A DNA stretch of 59,905 bases from an uncultured Porphyromonadaceae bacterium (GTDB taxonomy: Bacteria; Bacteroidota; Bacteroidia; Bacteroidales; Muribaculaceae): NCBI GenBank assembly GCA_947175645.1, contig CAMWNP010000017.1:1-59905 (forward strand), given 5' to 3'. The first letter of the stretch is position 1, and each line of letters starts with the position of its first letter. Shown piece after piece: positions 1-8,327 of this stretch. The translations under genes and the position numbers were made by a program. The notes beneath the pieces are model-generated. The model saw only the letters and a program-made list of their open reading frames with translations, had not been told where the DNA came from and ran no database searches.

Positions 1-108
1 CGTATCCTTTTGATCCTTTGATATAATTAACTTTTTTATCCCGAACTCGCGTTAAGAGATCTGCTATAAAAAAGGAGAGGAAGACTACGGGTTCCGCAAT
101 CGGATAAT
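1..108. other. Window edge, downstream of the RNase H gene
   Basis: This 108-base stretch precedes the stop codon of the minus-strand RNase H gene. It is AT-rich at first (runs such as ATATAATTAACTTTTTT). I see no convincing gene, tRNA or strong terminator hairpin in it. Confidence 0.5.
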
Positions 109-753
109 CTACTTTCTGCCGAAGTCAGCCGGAATTTCTCCCCACTGTTCTGTGTCCCACTTTAAAACGGGATTGAGGATGTGATGTGTCTGAACCCATT
201 TGTCGGCACGCTCAAGCAGTTCGAAGATTTTTCCGTTGGCCTGTGTACGGTCAAGTTTTGACCTGTGCCCGTGGTTACGGAGCCATGCCAGCGCCGTCCG
301 GCTGTCGGAATATACCGGAGTCCTGTGGTCACCCGATTTGTCAAGCAGTGCCAGAGCATGCACCAGCGCCAGATATTCCGCAACATTGTTAGTGCCGTCA
401 GGGAGTGGGCCCAGGTGGAACAGTTCCTCACCTGTGGCTATTTTCACTCCACGGTATTCCATTGGTCCCGGAACACCTGAACATGCTCCGTCAACCGCTA
501 TACCGGAGGTGTTGATTTCCGGAATGGCGTCATAATTGACAGCCGTGGCTCTGTGTGATGCAATCGCTTTGATAATACCTATGTGGTCCGCCGGATCGCC
601 ACGGTAGGCCAGCGTTGCTGCCGTTTGTGAGTCAAATGCCTTATACTTCGCTCCCGGATAGTTCTTTATCTGCAACTGGCACTCCTCCCATGAGTCATAA
701 ATCCCCGGATTTACACCCACCCATACTACATAGAATCTGCGGCGTGCGGTCAT
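109..753 (-). CDS. rnhA: Ribonuclease HI with N-terminal viroplasmin-type domain
   Basis: This 214-residue protein should degrade the RNA strand of RNA:DNA hybrids in the cytoplasm. Residues 1-50 form the caulimovirus viroplasmin-like hybrid-binding domain (FYVVWVG, then GIYDSWEEC and YKAF), known from eukaryotic-type RNase H1. The catalytic domain follows, with acidic residues visible at D88 (AVDGAC), E126 (NVAEY), D150 (YSDS) and D210 (PADFGRK). I chose the ATG at 753 because the viroplasmin domain starts right after it; the 33 residues upstream in frame are unlike the family. The start overlaps the stop of the upstream dehydrogenase gene as ATGA, so the two are probably translationally coupled. 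Confidence 0.92.
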   Translation of the reverse strand: MTARRRFYVVWVGVNPGIYDSWEECQLQIKNYPGAKYKAFDSQTAATLAYRGDPADHIGIIKAIASHRATAVNYDAIPEINTSGIAVDGACSGVPGPMEYRGVKIATGEELFHLGPLPDGTNNVAEYLALVHALALLDKSGDHRTPVYSDSRTALAWLRNHGHRSKLDRTQANGKIFELLERADKWVQTHHILNPVLKWDTEQWGEIPADFGRK

Positions 754-1928
754 GAGAACTGAAGGATTAGTTTTATGTCCATGTGACGCATGCCTATGGC
801 GGATGCTACGCGTGAATTGGTGAGTTTGCCGAGGAAGGTGAATACGGCACATTGCATTCCCGGACTCAGTTTAAGGGCGTTGGTGACACCCTCCAGGGTA
901 ACCAGATCGCCTAACATTGTTATCAGGGTGTTGCTGAGGGCCATCGCTGCCGTTCGTGGCACCGCGCTTCCGGCGTGTATGTAACATACGCGGTTTCCGT
1001 CGGCGTTATTGTCGCACGGACGGGCTTTGGAAAGATTCACGGTGGGAAGTGACGGGAAAGTGGCCCCTTCCCGTTCGCTGAGATCAAAGGTGATTACTCC
1101 TGCCTTCATGCCGGCCACAACGTTGCTCCCTATGGGGTGCATCTGGTCAGTGTCCGTGACTATGACCACATCCGCTGTGGTCAATGCTTTGGCAACGGCT
1201 GAAGGATGAAGTGCCGAACCAATTATCTGCGGACCAAGTTCACGGATGGCTGACCGGAGGCGGTAGACGTTACTGTCGAACATCCTGACTATGGACCCGA
1301 GTCCGGAAGCCGAGCGGGCCGCTGCCATTCCCGCTATACCTGCTCCTATCACCGTTACTTCACAAGGCATAAGTCCTGCCACGCCACCAAGCAGGATTCC
1401 TTTTCCCGTAACGGCATCGGCAAGCAGCGATGAGGCTATGGCCATGGCTGCACGTCCGTCTATTTCCGAGAGGATGTCGGCGAACGGGCGGTGACCTGAT
1501 TCATCGCGTATAAGATCCAGTGCCACGGAGATTATACCCCTTTCGAGTAGAGTGCGGACAATCTCCTTAGTCTGACTTTCAGTATGGAGCATGGTCAGCA
1601 GTACGGCCCCGCGGCGCATCATGCGTATGTCCGACGGTTCCGGTGGCGCAAGGTGAATGACGATGTCACACTGAAGAGCCTCCTGGCGTGACACTATATG
1701 CGCACCGTGACTGATGTAGCGGTTATCCGTATAGTGAATGGTGTCGGCAGCGCCTTTCTCTATGTAGATGTTGAATCCACGGTCACTGAGAACCTCGGCA
1801 CCTTCAGGTGTGAGGGGGAAGCGCTGCTCGTTACTGTTGCAGCATCGGGGTAGTCCTATACTGAATTTTCTGTGACCGGTGGCTATTTCCGCCGGACAGG
1901 GGGCGGTGAATTCTGATGATTCTCCCAT
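750..1928 (-). CDS. Alanine dehydrogenase / transhydrogenase-alpha family protein
   Basis: This 392-residue protein has the AlaDH/PNT fold: an N-terminal substrate domain and an NAD-binding Rossmann domain with VIGAGIAGMAAA near residues 192-203. Alanine dehydrogenases interconvert alanine and pyruvate plus ammonia with NAD. The arginine-bearing RFPLTPEG segment and the histidine in LLTMLH match the family. The usual lysine in the segment around VIHLAPP is not obvious, so substrate specificity is uncertain. It lies 78 bases downstream of aroK and overlaps rnhA by four bases. The family call is firm; the exact reaction is not. Confidence 0.72.
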   Translation of the reverse strand: MGESSEFTAPCPAEIATGHRKFSIGLPRCCNSNEQRFPLTPEGAEVLSDRGFNIYIEKGAADTIHYTDNRYISHGAHIVSRQEALQCDIVIHLAPPEPSDIRMMRRGAVLLTMLHTESQTKEIVRTLLERGIISVALDLIRDESGHRPFADILSEIDGRAAMAIASSLLADAVTGKGILLGGVAGLMPCEVTVIGAGIAGMAAARSASGLGSIVRMFDSNVYRLRSAIRELGPQIIGSALHPSAVAKALTTADVVIVTDTDQMHPIGSNVVAGMKAGVITFDLSEREGATFPSLPTVNLSKARPCDNNADGNRVCYIHAGSAVPRTAAMALSNTLITMLGDLVTLEGVTNALKLSPGMQCAVFTFLGKLTNSRVASAIGMRHMDIKLILQFS

Positions 1929-2006
1929 AGCAAGAATTTATGATAATCAGTTCAATAAAAGAAAAGAATGCCCGGAGCGGGCTTTGACAGGATGGCGGCA
2001 ATCCTC

Positions 2007-2537
2007 TCAGCGAGTGAGGAACCGCTCTATGAACTGAGCGGTTGTCTGCCTGATCTGCTCCGTGGTTTCCATGTTCCCGGAGTCAAAAGTGTGATGCGCC
2101 TGACTGTAATACGGTGTTCTGCGAGTCAACTCATCCGTAATGAAACGGCTCAGTTGTTCATCATTCATCGCGGCGATAAGCGGACGCTGCTCACGGGCCT
2201 GTATCAAACGGGAAAGGAGCACGTCGTGGCTCGCGTTGAGCCACACCGTGCGTCCCTCTTTGTTCATTATCTCCATGTTCCTTCCAAAGCACGGAGTGCC
2301 TCCGCCGCAGGCCACCACCATTTCGTCAGGCGACTGCGCTATGCGGCGGAGAGTTTCTTCTTCAAGTTCACGGAATTGTTGCTCGCCATGTTTAGCCCAG
2401 AATTGTCTGATGCTGCATCCGGCACGCTCTTCAATCAGTTCATCCAGATCTTCCACCTTGATTCCGGTGGCATCATGAAGAGCCCTGCAGAGGGTGGTTT
2501 TGCCACACCCCATGAACCCGATAAGGAATGTTATCAC
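2007..2537 (-). CDS. aroK: Shikimate kinase
   Basis: This 176-residue P-loop kinase phosphorylates shikimate at the 3-OH in the chorismate pathway (cytoplasm). The Walker A motif is GFMGCGKTT at residues 8-16. The shikimate-binding LDELIEE follows near residue 32, then the CGGGTP loop near residue 77 and the lid arginine in EQRPLI. Length is typical for AroK. Its ATG overlaps the stop of mscL (ATGA at 2534-2537), so it is likely co-transcribed with mscL. Nothing else of the aromatic pathway is in the window. Confidence 0.95.
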   Translation of the reverse strand: MITFLIGFMGCGKTTLCRALHDATGIKVEDLDELIEERAGCSIRQFWAKHGEQQFRELEEETLRRIAQSPDEMVVACGGGTPCFGRNMEIMNKEGRTVWLNASHDVLLSRLIQAREQRPLIAAMNDEQLSRFITDELTRRTPYYSQAHHTFDSGNMETTEQIRQTTAQFIERFLTR

Positions 2538-2965
2538 TGTTTGTTCTGTTTCTCAAGAATATCGCGGATCTGGGTGAGCAGTTCCTCTTCCTTGGTGGGT
2601 GCGGGAGGAGCGGCGGGAGTCTCGGCTTCTTTTTTCTTGAATTTTGTAATCACCATAATTGCCACGAAGATACAGAATGCAATGATGATGAAGTCAATGA
2701 TATTCTGGAAGAACATACCGTAGTTGAAGTTGACAGCCTCGCTGATAACCTCACCTGCGGCATCTTTAGTCTCGGGGCGGAGGGTATATGACAGTTTATT
2801 GAAGTTTACATCGCCTGTGCAAAGACTGATGACGGGCATCATTATGTCATTTACAAGAGAGGATACGATTTTGCCGAAAGCACCACCGATGATCACACCG
2901 ACTGCCATGTCGACTACATTGCCTTTCATGGCGAACTCCTTGAAGTCAGATAAAAATTTTCCCAT
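2534..2965 (-). CDS. mscL: Large-conductance mechanosensitive channel
   Basis: This 143-residue inner-membrane channel opens under membrane tension to release solutes on hypo-osmotic shock. The N-terminal amphipathic helix ([13 protein letters not shown]) is followed by TM1 ([18 protein letters not shown]), a periplasmic loop, TM2 ([18 protein letters not shown]) and a C-terminal helical bundle ([15 protein letters not shown]). The linker before the bundle is proline/alanine-rich ([13 protein letters not shown]). It appears to be the first gene of the mscL-aroK unit, with a -7 promoter element 28 bases upstream of its ATG. Confidence 0.96.
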   Translation of the reverse strand: MGKFLSDFKEFAMKGNVVDMAVGVIIGGAFGKIVSSLVNDIMMPVISLCTGDVNFNKLSYTLRPETKDAAGEVISEAVNFNYGMFFQNIIDFIIIAFCIFVAIMVITKFKKKEAETPAAPPAPTKEEELLTQIRDILEKQNKQ

Positions 2966-2992
2966 AAATAGATAGTTTTGATGTTTATATCA

Positions 2993-3000
2993 CAAATTTA
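2993..3000 (-). promoter_or_regulatory. Candidate -7 element for mscL
   Basis: The minus strand reads TAAATTTG, matching the Bacteroidota -7 consensus TAnnTTTG. It would start a transcript with a leader of about 20 bases before the mscL ATG. I see no clear TTG at the expected -33 distance. Confidence 0.45.
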
Positions 3001-3053
3001 ATAGTTTTTCTGCTATTTATAACATTTTTTATCCTTTTTTTGTTCAATGAGCC

Positions 3054-3175
3054 CACCGGATGCGCAAAAAATCAGATTATGGACGTCGCTCTTCACGTAA
3101 CTTTAGGAATAAATCTCTGAGAGGAGGTCTTAACATACCTGTGCCGGATTTAAGCACACCGGATGCGTAATTTTG
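3054..3175 (+). promoter_or_regulatory. umuD promoter with CCGGAT repeats (candidate SOS operator)
   Basis: TAATTTTG at 3168-3175 fits the -7 consensus. The 11-mer CACCGGATGCG occurs at 3157-3167, directly abutting this element, and again at 3054-3064. A shorter GCCGGAT lies at 3143-3149. No good -33 TTG is present. The placement next to the -7 box suggests a repressor site. The predicted start near 3182 favours the second ATG (3203) as the umuD start. Confidence 0.45.
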
Positions 3176-3202
3176 CGGTAAACAACGATGAGGGTAAAAC
3201 AA

Positions 3203-3655
3203 ATGCGCACGTTAATTCTATATAAATCACACGTCTCAGTCCGGTTGGCTCTGCCGTATGCCGATGGTGGCGTTCAGGCCGGATTCCCAAGTCCGGCGCA
3301 GGACTATCTGTCAGAAACTATTGACCTTAATCATGAACTCATAGAGCATCCTTCGGCCACTTTCTATGCCCGGGTGGTGGGCGATTCAATGATAGAGGAA
3401 GGCATAGCCGAAGGTGATCTGCTTGTCGTTGACAGGGCTTTAGAGCCGGAGCACGGTGATCTGGCGGTGTGCTGTCTGAATGGGGAGTTTACCCTCAAGC
3501 GGTTGCGGCTGCTGGATGGCAACAGAGTCATGCTGATGCCGTCAAACAGGCGTTACCGCCCTATAGAGATATGTGAAGGCGACGATTTCCGCGTGTGGGG
3601 GGTAGTGGCTTACACAATAAAATCTAACCGCAGGCGACGCACGAGGTTATGGTAG
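3203..3655 (+). CDS. umuD: UmuD-like S24 autoprotease, polymerase V accessory subunit
   Basis: This 150-residue LexA/UmuD-family protein is expected to self-cleave when stimulated by RecA filaments and then partner with UmuC in error-prone DNA repair. The cleavage site is an Ala-Gly pair at residues 26-27 (QAGFPSPA), matching Cys24-Gly25 of E. coli UmuD. The catalytic serine is S62 (GDSM) and the general-base lysine is K99 (FTLKRL). An upstream in-frame ATG at 3188 exists, but it sits too close to the predicted transcription start. The gene overlaps umuC by seven bases. The LexA-like DNA-binding domain is absent. Confidence 0.92.
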   Translation: MRTLILYKSHVSVRLALPYADGGVQAGFPSPAQDYLSETIDLNHELIEHPSATFYARVVGDSMIEEGIAEGDLLVVDRALEPEHGDLAVCCLNGEFTLKRLRLLDGNRVMLMPSNRRYRPIEICEGDDFRVWGVVAYTIKSNRRRRTRLW

Positions 3656-4944
3656 GACTGGTTGATTGTGATAACTTTTTCTGCTCATGTGAACGTGTTT
3701 TCCGTCCGGATCTGGCACGTGTGCCGCTTGTGGTGCTGAGCAATAATGACGGATGTGTTGTGGCGCGTTCTGCCGAGGCCAAGAAGATGGGTGTACGCGA
3801 AGGGTTGCCCTACTATCAGTTGCTGGAGCAGTTCCCGGATGGAAAAATAGTGGCATTCTCTTCAAATTATACACTCTATGGCGATCTCTCCGCCCGCATC
3901 ATGCAGATTTTGCGTGACGAAGCGCCTGATGTGATCCAGTACTCCATCGATGAGGCTTTTCTTGTTCTTGACGGGGTAGGGGAGGACGGACTCAAACAGT
4001 GGGGTGAGCGGCTGTGCGCTAAGGTGTTGCGCTACACCGGAATGCCCGTAAGCCTTGGCATCGCTCCGTCAAAAACGCTTGCCAAAGTAGCCAGCAGATA
4101 TGCCAAGAAATATCCCGGTTACAGGAAATGCTGCCTGATGGCCAATGAAACACAGCGCCGCAAAGCGTTGGAGTCTTTTCCCGTGGAGGATGTATGGGGG
4201 ATTGGACGGCGTATAAGCGCGTCACTGCAGATGCAGGGTGTGACAACTGCCCTGCAGTTTGCCTCTCTCCCAAAGGATATGGTGCGGAAACGCTACCATG
4301 TCACCGGGGAGCAGACCTGGCGTGAACTTAACGGCGAGGATGTTATCAGGCTGGAATGTATGTCAGATACGAAGAAGAAAACCATAATGACCAGCCGCAG
4401 TTTCCCTGGCATGCTGACGGAGATGGCCGATCTTGGGACACACGTGGCCAACTATGCGGCACGATGTGCGGTGAAACTGCGCCGCCAGCAGAGTGTGTGC
4501 GAGATGGTTACGGTTTTCATTCAGTCGAACCATTTCCGTGAAGACCTCCTGCAGTACGATGCCTCCGCAAGCCATACCTTCGCCACTGCCACCGCCACCA
4601 CCGGGGAACTGGTAAATGCTTCGCTCAGGCTTCTGGAGAAGATTTATAGGCAGGGCATCTACTATAAACGTGCCGGGGTGATGGTCAGCGGTGTGGGTAG
4701 TGCCCTGGCGCTCCAGCCCGACCTCTTTGAGTTCAACCCCGCGGAGCGGGCAAAGCAAATGAATGTCTGTGCCGCGCTGGACAGCATCAACGGCCGCATG
4801 GGGGCTGACACCGTAGTGCTGGGGGCGCAGCAATACAGGCAGAAATCCGCCGACGGAAAAAGTGTGAAGTTCGTAAATGCCATACGCCGCGCACTGAAGT
4901 CGCCGGACTATACAACTGTTCTCGGCTCGTTTGAGGTCTGTTAG
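3649..4944 (+). CDS. umuC: UmuC-like Y-family DNA polymerase V catalytic subunit
   Basis: This 431-residue translesion polymerase has the Y-family N-terminal catalytic motif (LVDCDNFF, metal-binding Asp 6) and the second acidic motif SIDEAF near residues 99-104. The steric-gate region and little-finger domain follow. The segment QPDLFEF near residue 355 looks like a beta-clamp binding motif (QxxLF). It functions in SOS mutagenesis with the adjacent umuD, whose stop it overlaps. Length matches UmuC (about 420). The paired operon is of the chromosomal or mobile-element umuDC type common in Bacteroidota. Confidence 0.95.
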   Translation: MVGLVDCDNFFCSCERVFRPDLARVPLVVLSNNDGCVVARSAEAKKMGVREGLPYYQLLEQFPDGKIVAFSSNYTLYGDLSARIMQILRDEAPDVIQYSIDEAFLVLDGVGEDGLKQWGERLCAKVLRYTGMPVSLGIAPSKTLAKVASRYAKKYPGYRKCCLMANETQRRKALESFPVEDVWGIGRRISASLQMQGVTTALQFASLPKDMVRKRYHVTGEQTWRELNGEDVIRLECMSDTKKKTIMTSRSFPGMLTEMADLGTHVANYAARCAVKLRRQQSVCEMVTVFIQSNHFREDLLQYDASASHTFATATATTGELVNASLRLLEKIYRQGIYYKRAGVMVSGVGSALALQPDLFEFNPAERAKQMNVCAALDSINGRMGADTVVLGAQQYRQKSADGKSVKFVNAIRRALKSPDYTTVLGSFEVC

Positions 4945-5106
4945 TCACAACCCTTTCATACTATCGCTGAAGTGTATGATCAGCATGGAGTTGACTTTAC
5001 AGGCTCTCTTTTCAGCGGACATCCGTATATAGACCTATGGAAAATCTGACCAAAAAAAGAGTGAAAAAGAGTAAGAAAAAAATTTTTTACGCAATAAGAA
5101 ATTTTG

Positions 5107-5154
5107 TATCTTTGCAGAAATTTTTCCGTAATTGATTACGGCGGGAAAATTTGA
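5107..5154 (+). promoter_or_regulatory. nhaD -7 element and leader hairpin
   Basis: TATCTTTG (5107-5114) matches the Bacteroidota -7 box. The predicted leader of about 78 bases opens with a strong hairpin. CCGTAAT and ATTACGG flank a TG loop at 5126-5141, with AAATTTT and AAAATTT as outer arms. A 20-base stretch around the -7 box and the downstream TAATTGATTAC are also found at plsC (17621-17658). Confidence 0.5.
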
Positions 5155-5198
5155 GCCAAAGAAGAGAAAGAATACCATAACAAACATCTGTCACATCC

Positions 5199-6590
5199 AT
5201 GATTCTCACATTAATCATTATTTTTTTCATAGGCTATCTGGCTATTGCCTTCGAGCATCCGTTGCGCATCGACAAATCAGCACTCGCGCTTCTGCTGGGC
5301 ATGACCCTGTGGATAGTCTATGCGCTTAACTGCGATTCTCTTGCCAACCCTGATCTGGTAAAAGCCTATGTGGCCGAGAACGGCCATGCAATGCAACATC
5401 TTTCGTGGCATGAGCAATGCATGCAGTATATTCTGAACGTTGACATTGTGGAGTCTCTGGGTGAGATTGCCCAGACTCTCCTCTTCCTCATCGGTGCGAT
5501 GACAATAGTTGAACTAATTGATGTCCACGGGGGCTTCACCGTAATTACTGACAAAATCAACACCCGCAACAAGCGTCTGTTCATGTGGGTAATATGCGGA
5601 ATAACCTTCATTCTTTCCGCTATACTTGACAACATGACCACTACAATAGTAATGGTTATGCTGCTCAGGAAACTTGTGGCCGACAAGAACGAGCGGTGGA
5701 TCTATGCCGCCATGATTGTGATTGCGGCAAACACCGGAGGCGCATGGTCGCCGATAGGTGACGTGACCACCATACTGCTGTGGGTCAAAGGTAACGTAAC
5801 GGCAACCGCCCTCATAAAATTCGTTCTTCTCCCAAGCGTGGTGGCTATGATCATCCCGCTGATATTCGCAAGTAAAATGGTGAAAGGTGAACTTTCCGCG
5901 CCAATGCAGAACACAAAGGTGGTGGAAGCCATATCATTGCGTGAAAAGCGGCTGATATTTTTCCTTGGTGTTGGCGGGCTGATTTTCGTGCCTGTATTCA
6001 AGTCACTCACCCACCTCCCTCCGTTCATAGGCATTCTTCTTGTGCTGGGTGTGCTCTGGACTTTCACTGAAATGATGTACAACGGCAAGATGCTGGAGCG
6101 TTCACGCGAGCACCGACTGCCAAAAGTAATCGCCCGCATCGACATGCCCTCTATCCTTTTCTTCCTCGGAATTCTTATGGCGGTGTCAGTCCTGCAGAGC
6201 ACAGGCATCCTGAAAATGACAGCCGAATATCTTGATGACAGCATCCACAATGTCTATATTATCAACATACTCCTCGGAGCCCTTTCCTCAGTGGTGGACA
6301 ATGTGCCTCTTGTGGCAGGAGTGATTGGAATGTATCCTGTGGAGATGCATCCCGATGTCACGGGCTATGCCGCTAACTTCGTAATTGACGGAGCATTCTG
6401 GGAATTCCTCAGTTACTGCGCCGGTGTGGGAGGTTCTCTCCTGATAATCGGCTCCGCCGCAGGTGTGATCGCCATGGGTCTCGAGCGGATCAACTTCGGA
6501 TGGTATCTTAAACGCTTCTCCCTTCTCGCTCTTGCAGGCTACCTTGCCGGCGCTGGAGTTTACATCCTTGAGGTTTATCTCTTCAAATGA
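5199..6590 (+). CDS. nhaD: NhaD-type sodium:proton antiporter
   Basis: This 463-residue inner-membrane protein has about eleven or twelve hydrophobic segments and should export Na+ in exchange for H+. Hallmarks of the NhaD / ion-transporter superfamily are LDNMTTTIV near residue 147, NTGGAWSPIGDVTT near residue 177, and the second-repeat VVDNVPLVAG near residue 366. It begins with a hydrophobic helix (MILTLIIIFFIGYL). It is transcribed from its own promoter with a structured leader. In the same window the Na+-pumping NQR complex would build the sodium gradient that NhaD can dissipate or balance. Confidence 0.93.
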   Translation: MILTLIIIFFIGYLAIAFEHPLRIDKSALALLLGMTLWIVYALNCDSLANPDLVKAYVAENGHAMQHLSWHEQCMQYILNVDIVESLGEIAQTLLFLIGAMTIVELIDVHGGFTVITDKINTRNKRLFMWVICGITFILSAILDNMTTTIVMVMLLRKLVADKNERWIYAAMIVIAANTGGAWSPIGDVTTILLWVKGNVTATALIKFVLLPSVVAMIIPLIFASKMVKGELSAPMQNTKVVEAISLREKRLIFFLGVGGLIFVPVFKSLTHLPPFIGILLVLGVLWTFTEMMYNGKMLERSREHRLPKVIARIDMPSILFFLGILMAVSVLQSTGILKMTAEYLDDSIHNVYIINILLGALSSVVDNVPLVAGVIGMYPVEMHPDVTGYAANFVIDGAFWEFLSYCAGVGGSLLIIGSAAGVIAMGLERINFGWYLKRFSLLALAGYLAGAGVYILEVYLFK

Positions 6591-6622
6591 CATGTCGTCC
6601 TGACTGACAACACGCTGACTAA

Positions 6623-7312
6623 ATGGAAGTAGTATACGAAGACAACCATATAATTATCGTTAACAAAGCCCCGGGCGAGATTGTCCAGGGGGATAAAACC
6701 GGTGACAAACCTCTTTCAGAAATAGTGAAGGAGTGGATAAAGGAGAAATATGCCAAGCCGGGGAATGTTTTTCTGGGAGTGGTTCACCGCCTTGACCGTC
6801 CTGTGGCAGGGCTGGTGATATTTGCCAAGACATCTAAGGCGCTCGCCCGGATGAACGAGATGTTCCGGAACGGCGAAGTACATAAAACCTACCGCGCCAT
6901 AACACGCAACCGCCCTCCCGAAGATTCCGATGAACTGCTCCACTATATCACAACGGTGGAGAAAACCAACAAATCATACGCCCACGCAGAGCCATGCCGC
7001 AACGCAAAGGAGGCACGTCTGCGCTATCGACTTATCTCACAGTCAGACCGCTATAACCTTATTGAAGTGGAACTGCTGACCGGACGAAAACATCAGATAC
7101 GTGTGCAATTAGCAGCCATCGGATGTCCCATCAGGGGTGACCTGAAGTATGGCGACAAACGCTCAAACCCTGACGGATCCATCTCACTGATGGCTCAACG
7201 CGTCAGATTCACACATCCGGTTTCCGGCAAGGAAATCGATGTCACCGCTCCCGCTCCCAAGAATGAGCCTTTATGGAAAATATTAGAAGCAAATGAAGAA
7301 GGAAGATCTTAA
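6623..7312 (+). CDS. RluA-family RNA pseudouridine synthase
   Basis: This 229-residue protein isomerises specific uridines in rRNA or tRNA to pseudouridine. The RluA motif HRLDRPVAG (residues 55-63) carries the catalytic Asp58. The C-terminal RKHQIRVQLA segment and GDLKYGD also fit the family. There is no S4 domain, as in RluA and the shorter Bacteroidota homologues, so the target cannot be named. The C-terminus overlaps fmt by 20 bases, suggesting one operon of RNA-related functions. Confidence 0.9.
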   Translation: MEVVYEDNHIIIVNKAPGEIVQGDKTGDKPLSEIVKEWIKEKYAKPGNVFLGVVHRLDRPVAGLVIFAKTSKALARMNEMFRNGEVHKTYRAITRNRPPEDSDELLHYITTVEKTNKSYAHAEPCRNAKEARLRYRLISQSDRYNLIEVELLTGRKHQIRVQLAAIGCPIRGDLKYGDKRSNPDGSISLMAQRVRFTHPVSGKEIDVTAPAPKNEPLWKILEANEEGRS

Positions 7313-8264
7313 GATTGTATTTTTAGGTACACCCGAGTTCGCAGCCTATTCGCTGGAAAAAATCATAGATTCAGGATTCAACGTGGCTGCCGTAGTGACT
7401 ATGCCTGACAAGCAGGCCGGACGTGGTCACCATCTGCTCCAGTCGGCCGTCAAACAAGTCGCATTGGCTCATGATCTCCCCGTATTGCAGCCGGTAAGTC
7501 TGAAGGATGAGACCTTCGTCGATGCGCTCCGGGAGATTGGTGCCGACCTGTTCGTGGTAATAGCCTTCCGCATGCTCCCGGAGGTTGTGTGGACCATGCC
7601 ACCTCTCGGCACTTTCAATCTTCATGCATCGTTGCTTCCCGCCTACCGTGGGGCTGCCCCCATAAACCGTGCGGTTATGAACGGCGACACACAAACCGGT
7701 GTGACAACCTTCTTTCTCAAACATGAGATAGACACCGGCGACATCATAGCGCAGGAAGCGATTGACATCGCACCGGATGAAAACGTCGGATCAGTCCATG
7801 ACCGTCTGATGATGCTGGGAGCCGACCTCACAATAAAAACCCTGAATGATATCATTGCCGGAACACTGTCGCCAATTCCGCAGGAGTCACTTCTGACAGA
7901 CGGTCGGCAACCGACACAGGCCCCGAAGATATTCAAGGAAACATGTATGATTGACTGGACTCTTCCCGCTGCAAGAATCTACGACCATATACGCGGACTC
8001 TCCCCCTATCCCGCCGCATGGACCACTCTCCATGACGATACCCTTCCTGCCGAAGGCCTCCAGTTGAAAATATTCGAGGCTGAAAAAACTAACCGCTCAT
8101 CAGCCGCACCGGGATCCGTGAATCTCACCACTCGCGGAGAGATGTTTATTGACTGTGGAGACTCAGCACTCAAAATCACACAGGTGCAGTTGCAGGGGCG
8201 CAAGCGGATGAAAACCGACGATTTTCTGCGCGGGGCAAAACTCTCAAATCCTAAAGTAAGTTAA
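7293..8264 (+). CDS. fmt: Methionyl-tRNA formyltransferase
   Basis: This 323-residue enzyme formylates Met-tRNAi using 10-formyl-tetrahydrofolate for translation initiation. The N-terminal Rossmann-like domain begins IVFLGTPEFAA. The catalytic triad is visible as N109 and H111 (FNLHASLLP) and D147 (HEIDTGD). The C-terminal tRNA-binding domain (YDHIRGLSPYPAAW onward) is complete. Usual family length is about 310-320. It overlaps the upstream pseudouridine synthase gene. Confidence 0.97.
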   Translation: MKKEDLKIVFLGTPEFAAYSLEKIIDSGFNVAAVVTMPDKQAGRGHHLLQSAVKQVALAHDLPVLQPVSLKDETFVDALREIGADLFVVIAFRMLPEVVWTMPPLGTFNLHASLLPAYRGAAPINRAVMNGDTQTGVTTFFLKHEIDTGDIIAQEAIDIAPDENVGSVHDRLMMLGADLTIKTLNDIIAGTLSPIPQESLLTDGRQPTQAPKIFKETCMIDWTLPAARIYDHIRGLSPYPAAWTTLHDDTLPAEGLQLKIFEAEKTNRSSAAPGSVNLTTRGEMFIDCGDSALKITQVQLQGRKRMKTDDFLRGAKLSNPKVS

Positions 8265-8269
8265 TTGTC

Positions 8270-8299
8270 TTGTTCAACTGATTTTATTTCATAAATTTG
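8270..8299 (+). promoter_or_regulatory. Promoter of the ROK kinase gene
   Basis: TTG at 8270-8272 and TAAATTTG at 8292-8299 are separated by 19 bases, matching Bacteroidota sigma-ABfr promoters. The expected leader before the ATG at 8328 is about 20 bases. Confidence 0.6.
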
Positions 8300-8327
8300 C
8301 AGAATAATAATCCAACAAACCTAAAAT

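Noticed and set aside
1968-2723. 251-residue plus-strand reading frame
   Set aside because: It lies opposite aroK and mscL, both with clear motifs, and encodes no recognisable domain.
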